Assembly (NCBI GenBank): GCA_010021145.1
Contig: RGRP01000029.1
Span: 1-8,378 of the forward strand
Direction: 5' to 3'
DNA length: 8,378 nucleotides
DNA from: Candidatus Fonsibacter lacus
GTDB lineage: Bacteria > Pseudomonadota > Alphaproteobacteria > Pelagibacterales > Pelagibacteraceae
Part shown: positions 5,909 to 8,378 of the stretch, one piece after another
Layout: every line of letters starts with the position of its first letter
How positions within the stretch are numbered: position 1 is the first letter of the stretch
The notes under the pieces: generated by a model
What the model was told of the DNA's origin: nothing
Seen by the model: the letters and a program-made list of their open reading frames with translations, nothing else
The model's database searches: none
Translations under genes and position numbers: made by a program

Positions 5909-6077
5909 GCTGGCCAGCCTGCACCTGTGCGTCTGGCGGTTCAACCTTGCCGTTTCCGTCAACTGGGGCAGCGACGACGGCGACGAACAGCAACCGCCGG
6001 TGATCGGCCGGCCGGATCCGATCGAGGTTCCCGAGATCGACGACGACGACGACGAAGCCCTGGGGTTCAGGGCTTGA
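5901..6077 (+). CDS. Hypothetical 58-aa acidic-tail protein
   Basis: ATG 5901 overlaps the end of the TerS-like gene. The first 22 residues (MSELASLHLCVWRFNLAVSV) are hydrophobic with beta character. The second half is strongly acidic, with DDGDEQQ and EIDDDDDEALGF. Acidic small proteins encoded by mobile elements sometimes mimic DNA or inhibit nucleases, but nothing here proves that. It is the last gene before the 28-bp repeats. The frame is open further upstream inside the TerS-like gene, but ATG 5901 fits the operon packing. Confidence 0.55.
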   Translation: MSELASLHLCVWRFNLAVSVNWGSDDGDEQQPPVIGRPDPIEVPEIDDDDDEALGFRA

Positions 6078-6112
6078 CGCAAGACCGATTACGACGGAAA
6101 CCGGCGCCCTGT

Positions 6113-6196
6113 CACTGACACCGCACGGTCGCATTGACAGCAGTGACATCGCACGGTGTCATGGCTGGCAGTGACACCCCACGGTCGCAGTGACAG
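6113..6196. repeat. Three tandem 28-bp direct repeats (iteron or operator array)
   Basis: Units start at 6113, 6141 and 6169, exactly 28 bases apart with no spacer. Units 1 and 3 agree at 25 of 28 bases; unit 2 agrees with unit 1 at 20 of 28. The shared core is TGACAyCsCACGGT. Unit 2's core GACATCGCACGGTGTC is a near-palindrome. The array spans the promoter at 6134-6162 and runs into the first codons of the downstream gene. Further copies of the core occur at 6443-6470 (24 of 28 against unit 3) and 2016-2030. The spacing is close to whole helical turns times 2.7, so successive sites do not sit on the same face. Confidence 0.8.
6134..6162 (+). promoter_or_regulatory. sigma70-type promoter inside the 28-bp repeats
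   Basis: A perfect -35 TTGACA (6134-6139), a 17-base spacer and -10 TGTCAT (6157-6162, four of six consensus bases) predict a start near 6169, giving a short leader before GTG 6190. Because it lies in repeat units 1-2, any protein binding the repeats would block or modulate it, consistent with autoregulation of the double-HTH gene. Confidence 0.5.
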
Positions 6197-6903
6197 CTCT
6201 CATCCCTGAGGAAGTGGTGCCCGATCAGTCGATCGCGGTGCTGGAGAAACGCTGGGGCATCAGCCGCAACGGCCTGAAGGCTCGCGCCAAGGCCCTGGGC
6301 GTTGAGCTGATCCGCAAGGGTCCGACCCTGACCGTCTGGCCCGGTGATCGCATCGCAGACGGTGATCGCCTCGATGCACACCTGAAGGCAGGCGGCGCGA
6401 TGGCATCGTTCCCGGGCTTCGCTGGTGGCAGTGAGCAGCCGTCAGTGACACCGCAGGGTCGCAGTGCCGGCAGCCAGCTAGCAGTGACGGGCAAGGCAGA
6501 TCAGCTGGCAGTGCTGGCAGCGACGGTGGCCGCAGCAGTGCAGCAACCTGCAGCAGATCCACTTCAGCGTGCCCGTGGTCTGGCCGAGGCAGCCGACAGC
6601 GGGCTGATCCTCACCAACGACGACATGCGCTCACTACTGGGCCAAGGGGTGAGCAGCTGGGCCGATGGCCACGAGGCCTACGGCTACCGCTTCAGGAAGC
6701 ATCAGCAGGGCCGGCAGGTGCTGTGGGCAATCGAGCGAGCCATCAGTGCCAGCACCCGCCCAGCACTGACAGCAGCAGTCGGCACCCGTGCGCGGCGCGT
6801 GGGATTCGGTGCGTTGGAGCCAGAAGTGATCGAGGCCCAGGTGCAGGTGCTGAGCACCGGGGCGGCGTTGTTCGAGGCCAACCGGATCGGGATCGGGTTC
6901 TAG
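6190..6903 (+). CDS. DNA-binding protein with N-terminal HTH and possible second HTH, candidate repeat-binding regulator/Rep
   Basis: This is a 237-aa protein. Residues 12-65 form an N-terminal winged HTH of MerR/excisionase type (SIAVLEKRWGISRNGLKARA, then KALGVELIRKGPTLTVWPGD). Residues 70-120 are an Ala/Gln/Gly linker. Residues 125-185 form a second helical DNA-binding-like part (ARGLAEAADSGLILTNDDMR, SLLG, then a wing-like YGYRFRKHQQGRQVLWAIER). The layout recalls proteins on cyanobacterial plasmids and islands, but no name is certain. GTG 6190 is the only start after the in-frame TGA at 6172 that keeps the conserved-looking LIPEEVV; no Shine-Dalgarno is seen. The start codon lies inside repeat unit 3, and a fourth repeat lies within the gene (codons ~85-94), so binding to its own gene is likely. 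Confidence 0.75.
   Translation: MTALIPEEVVPDQSIAVLEKRWGISRNGLKARAKALGVELIRKGPTLTVWPGDRIADGDRLDAHLKAGGAMASFPGFAGGSEQPSVTPQGRSAGSQLAVTGKADQLAVLAATVAAAVQQPAADPLQRARGLAEAADSGLILTNDDMRSLLGQGVSSWADGHEAYGYRFRKHQQGRQVLWAIERAISASTRPALTAAVGTRARRVGFGALEPEVIEAQVQVLSTGAALFEANRIGIGF
6443..6470. repeat. Isolated fourth copy of the 28-bp repeat inside the double-HTH gene
   Basis: This copy matches unit 3 of the tandem array at 24 of 28 positions and in the same orientation. It encodes part of the linker (SVTPQGRSAG), a region that looks free to vary, so the DNA motif may be what is conserved. Confidence 0.65.
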
Positions 6904-6918
6904 GCGCGCCCGCGCCTA
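6901..6918 (+). terminator. Short hairpin at the end of the double-HTH gene
   Basis: TAGGCG (6901-6906, including the stop codon) pairs with CGCCTA (6913-6918) over a six-base loop. No T-run follows, so it could be a weak terminator or an mRNA-stabilising stem. Confidence 0.3.
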
Positions 6919-7108
6919 AGTCCTCGGCAACCCATAGGAGCCGCTACAGCCGCTCCTGGCACGCACTGGATACAAGGCCACCCGACAGTCGATCAGGGCC
7001 CGCAGGGAGGCAGCTAGGCGCCGCTGGCTGGCGTCGTTTGATCCGCCACTGCATTGGCTACCCAGCTGGAGCTGAACCCGCCTGAACCCCTACGCGGTGG
7101 TGTCAGTC

Positions 7109-7123
7109 CTGGCACGGTGCCAG
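7109..7123. promoter_or_regulatory. Perfect 15-bp palindrome
   Basis: CTGGCAC-G-GTGCCAG is a perfect inverted repeat with one central base. Its GCACGGTG core resembles the centre of repeat unit 2 (6152-6159), so it may be another binding site for the same protein. It lies in the poorly coding stretch downstream of the double-HTH gene. Confidence 0.35.
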
Positions 7124-7140
7124 CGCGACAGCATGGAAAC

Positions 7141-7174
7141 GTCGCCGGCGAAAGAGGCGTTTTTCGCCGACGAC
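7141..7174 (-). terminator. Hairpin just downstream of the zinc-ribbon gene
   Basis: Arms 7141-7153 and 7162-7174 are reverse complements over 13 bases with one mismatch, and the loop is eight bases. It begins two bases after the stop of the minus-strand zinc-ribbon gene. On that strand an alternative stem GGCG-AAAAA-CGCC is followed by TCTTTC. It is a probable terminator for that gene, possibly working in both directions. Confidence 0.5.
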
Positions 7175-7175
7175 A

Positions 7176-7484
7176 TCAGTCGCAACTCGCCTTACGTGCA
7201 GCTGCAGCAAGACGGCTGAGCTTGGCCCGGCAGGCAGCTGAGCAGCACCGTGCATCAGATCGCTTCGGGATGAACAACGCGCCGCAGCAGGTGCAGGCCT
7301 TGGGGCTCAGATCAGTGCCGCGCACCCGGCGGGCATGGTCGCGCTGCTGCTCACGGCGGCGGCTCTGAAGGCAGGCCTTGCAAACCCGTGCGCGGGGGCG
7401 GTCGGCTGTTGCTTGAACCTGGCGGCAGACACCACAGCGCCACAGGAACGCGCCACGGTCTGCCAATGCCTCGATCTCACTCAC
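7176..7484 (-). CDS. Double zinc-ribbon protein
   Basis: This 102-aa protein has two four-cysteine clusters. The first is C17, C20, C35 and C38 (RCGVCRQVQ...RVCKACLQ). The second is C64, C67, C81 and C85 (ACTCCGALFIPKRSDARCCS, then AAC R). The second follows a common bacterial and phage zinc-ribbon pattern, C..CG..F.p.rsDArxCS..CR.k. An Arg-rich helix joins them (SRRREQQRDHARRVR), so nucleic-acid binding is likely. The start is taken as GTG 7484; the ribosome site is weak. It stands alone on the minus strand between two plus-strand units, with its own promoter region in 7485-7615 not clearly seen. Exact function is unknown. HNH nuclease residues are not visible. Confidence 0.8.
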   Translation of the reverse strand: MSEIEALADRGAFLWRCGVCRQVQATADRPRARVCKACLQSRRREQQRDHARRVRGTDLSPKACTCCGALFIPKRSDARCCSAACRAKLSRLAAAARKASCD

Positions 7485-7521
7485 TCACGCGCACGCTTCT
7501 GTCGACACCCTAGCGCGAGGA

Positions 7522-7550
7522 TTGCGGTCGACGCATGCGCACGGTATGAT
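7522..7550 (+). promoter_or_regulatory. sigma70-type promoter for the two-gene TM-HTH unit
   Basis: TTGCGG (7522-7527), a 17-base spacer and TATGAT (7545-7550) make a good promoter with a predicted start near 7557, leaving a leader of about 60 bases before ATG 7616. The spacer contains overlapping palindromes (GTCGAC, TGCGCATGCG type), possible operator half-sites. Confidence 0.6.
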
Positions 7551-7615
7551 GGATGGAGTGAACGGGAGAAGGCAGCCGCAGGCGCCGCCCGTCACCACCA
7601 CACCGCAATCACGCC

Positions 7616-7774
7616 ATGACCACCACCGACCGGGTGGCGGCGCTCTGGCAGCTCTACGAACAGCTGGACGCGCTGATCACCGCCGATGAGATCGAGACCT
7701 ACCCGGTGCTGCTGCACCTGGGCGACCTGATCGAAGACCTGCAGATCGACATTGAACGGGAGGCCGAGCAATGA
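7616..7774 (+). CDS. Hypothetical 52-aa acidic helical protein
   Basis: ATG 7616 to TGA 7774 encodes MTTTDRVAALWQLYEQLDAL, then ITADEIETYPVLLHLGDLIE and DLQIDIEREAEQ. It is strongly acidic and helical. The stop overlaps the next ATG (ATGA), and its last codons supply GGGAGG, the ribosome site of the next gene. It lies downstream of the promoter at 7522-7550. No Shine-Dalgarno of its own is visible. Given the coupling, it might be a partner of the membrane HTH protein. Confidence 0.6.
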   Translation: MTTTDRVAALWQLYEQLDALITADEIETYPVLLHLGDLIEDLQIDIEREAEQ

Positions 7775-7959
7775 GCCTCCCCTGCATTGCTGCCTGGGTA
7801 GTCGCGCTGCTGCTGCTGCCCGTGCTGATCCTGTTGTGGGCCACGGAATCCCGCGAGCAACGTGCACGCCGCTGGCGTCGCCAGGGCCTCACGCAACAGG
7901 CCATCGCTGATCGCCTGGGCGTCAGCCGCTCCACCGTGCGCCGAATCCTCCTGACCTGA
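7771..7959 (+). CDS. 62-aa membrane-anchored HTH protein
   Basis: Residues ~6-24 (IAAWVVALLLLPVLILLWAT) form one clear transmembrane helix. It is followed by a very basic stretch (RARRWRRQ) that by the positive-inside rule places the C-terminus in the cytoplasm. Residues 39-62 (GLTQQAIADRLGVSRSTVRR) are a textbook resolvase/HTH_23-like helix-turn-helix. GGGAGG at 7758-7763 with seven-base spacing and ATGA overlap fix ATG 7771. Such a minimal membrane-tethered DNA-binding protein could anchor the element's DNA to the membrane, or act as a signal-responsive regulator. A truncated transposase end is possible, but the intact start and ribosome site argue against debris. Confidence 0.75.
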   Translation: MSLPCIAAWVVALLLLPVLILLWATESREQRARRWRRQGLTQQAIADRLGVSRSTVRRILLT

Positions 7960-7962
7960 CCA

Positions 7963-7994
7963 CCGCCCCATCGGGGCGGCCGCCCGCAGGGCGG
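7963..7994. terminator. Two tandem GC-rich hairpins at a convergent gene end
   Basis: CCGCCCC-ATC-GGGGCGG (7963-7979) is immediately followed by CCGCCC-GCA-GGGCGG (7980-7994). Both stems are perfect. They lie between the end of the TM-HTH gene (plus) and the end of the helicase gene (minus, 8035). No T-run follows on either strand, so if they terminate transcription they do so as strong stems in both directions, or they protect mRNA 3' ends. Confidence 0.5.
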
Positions 7995-8034
7995 AACGGC
8001 TCACCACCGATCAGTCGTAACGACAGTTGCGGCA

Positions 8035-8378
8035 TCAGATCGCCTGCGGTCGCGGTGGCCAGTGCGGGTCGTCGTCGTCCGCCATTGCATCGGCTCCACT
8101 GCCAACCGGCGGGAACGGCAGCACCCCGTTCTGCGGACCCTCCGGAGTCCGGAGGGTTGCCCTCCGTACACCCCCCCGTGTCTCTGCAACCCTCTTATCT
8201 ATCCGAACCCTCCGATCTCTTTCTCCAACAGGGTTTTCAGGATTCAGATCCGTGCTCTCAGCGTCCGGTTCGGAGGCTTCGGAGGCTTCGGAGGCTCCCA
8301 GACACACACCCCCCTTCGGGCTCCCAACCGGGTGGAACACCTTCCGCCGGCTCACCCCGGTGTTCTGAACCTCGACGT
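8035..8378 (-). CDS. RepA-like helicase, C-terminal part with low-complexity tail
   Basis: This is the in-frame continuation of the helicase across the joint (bases 8360-8378 duplicate 1-19). It encodes about residues 449-556 and ends at TGA 8037-8035. After the winged-helix end (SRRKVFHPV) the protein becomes a disordered, charged tail with the repeat SEASEASEP and a final acidic stretch ADDDDPHWPP. The underlying DNA holds three perfect 9-mers and several inverted motifs (see 8137-8295), so this stretch may be shaped by a DNA-level role rather than by protein structure. A GTG inside this part (8355) could be mistaken for the start of a separate 106-aa gene, but the frame is open far upstream through the joint. 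Confidence 0.8.
   Translation of the reverse strand, partial: VEVQNTGVSRRKVFHPVGSPKGGVCLGASEASEASEPDAESTDLNPENPVGERDRRVRIDKRVAETRGGVRRATLRTPEGPQNGVLPFPPVGSGADAMADDDDPHWPPRPQAI
8137..8295. repeat. Repeat cluster inside the 3' end of the helicase gene (candidate origin)
   Basis: This stretch holds three perfect tandem 9-mers TTCGGAGGC (8269-8295) and a perfect inverted repeat ACCCTCCGGA-G-TCCGGAGGGT (8137-8157). It also holds a 9-bp inverted pair GAGGGTTGC (8152-8160) and GCAACCCTC (8186-8194), and TCCGAACCCTCCGA (8203ff), related to the 9-mers on the opposite strand. A relatively AT-richer stretch lies between (about 8193-8255). The encoded peptide is low-complexity (SEASEASEP). Phage lambda's origin lies inside its replication gene O in the same manner, so an origin bound or opened here is plausible. 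It is unproven. Confidence 0.55.

Larger units (their letters stand above)
6938..7219 (+). pseudogene. Possible decayed gene with frame disruptions
   Basis: One frame is open from 6938 to 7219 apart from TGA 7073-7075. Its end reads LNPYAVVSVLARCQRDSMET and SPAKEAFFADDISRNSPYVQ, which looks like genuine protein, and the earlier part reads RQSIRARREAARRRWLASFD. At 7072-7089 the 8-mer CTGAACCC is repeated ten bases apart. Removing one ten-base copy joins ALATQLE from another frame directly to LNPYAVV. There is no ATG/GTG start in the upstream part. The last 44 bases overlap the convergent zinc-ribbon gene. A short real ORF (GTG 7097 or ATG 7133 to 7219) is the alternative. This is the only content I see between 6904 and 7175 besides hairpins. 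Confidence 0.25.

Noticed and set aside
5709..6149. 146-codon minus-strand frame
   Set aside because: It lies opposite the TerS-like and acidic-tail genes; no ribosome site and no recognisable domain.
6113..6196. 28-bp repeats as a CRISPR array
   Set aside because: The repeats are directly tandem without spacers and no cas genes are present.
7335..7619. 94-codon plus-strand frame ending ATGA with the 52-aa gene
   Set aside because: Most of it is antisense to the zinc-ribbon gene, and the part outside has no start codon.
7546..7689. 47-codon plus-strand frame starting at the -10 box (MMDGVNGRR...)
   Set aside because: The ATG lies within the predicted -10 box, and the frame overlaps the 52-aa gene, which has the ATGA coupling to the next gene.
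8035..8355. Separate 106-aa minus-strand gene starting at GTG 8355
   Set aside because: The same frame is open through the circular joint into 1-1346 and is the helicase C-terminus; no ribosome site before this GTG.

Overview
The window reads as one complete small circular element of 8359 bp. Bases 1-19 are repeated exactly at 8360-8378, and one long minus-strand gene, a RepA-like helicase of 556 codons, reads in frame through that joint (from 1346 down to 1, then from 8359 down to 8035). The DNA is GC-rich and bacterial. The integrase ending (HAS..TT..YVAANP.DSSSLRLG) and the double-HTH protein resemble what I recall from picocyanobacteria (Synechococcus/Cyanobium), so that host is my best guess. 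It is not proven. No rRNA, tRNA or CRISPR array is visible.

Layout around the circle. (1) Replication and control block, minus strand: a Cro/CI-type repressor (1949-1722), a 40-bp inverted-repeat site, a roughly 103-codon gene that needs a one-base correction in an A7 tract (1658-1346), then the SF4/RecA-like helicase (1346 through the joint to 8035). The last ~100 codons of the helicase are low-complexity and carry dense short repeats that could be an embedded origin. (2) Integration block, plus strand: a XerC/D-type tyrosine recombinase (2063-3082), a 72-aa protein and a hairpin terminator. (3) A minus-strand pair: a 198-aa protein whose predicted strand/helix order looks like a sliding clamp, followed with ATGA overlap by an AlpA-like winged-helix protein. 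(4) A tight plus-strand operon of small genes (4252-6077), all with overlapping stop/start codons. One encodes a protein shaped like a phage terminase small subunit. (5) Three 28-bp tandem repeats covering a good sigma70-type promoter, just before a gene for a protein with an N-terminal HTH and a possible second DNA-binding segment (6190-6903). (6) A decayed gene remnant, a double zinc-ribbon protein on the minus strand, and a two-gene plus-strand unit ending in a 62-aa membrane-anchored HTH protein.

Taken together (integrase beside a divergent repressor, AlpA-like protein, own replicative helicase, TerS-like protein, no capsid, tail or large terminase, about 8.4 kb), the element resembles a phage satellite (PICI-like) or an integrative plasmid seen in its excised circular form. 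That label is an inference. The most novel items are the clamp-like protein, the 28-bp repeat/promoter/double-HTH module, the helicase-embedded repeat array, the A7 frameshift gene and the TM-HTH microprotein.
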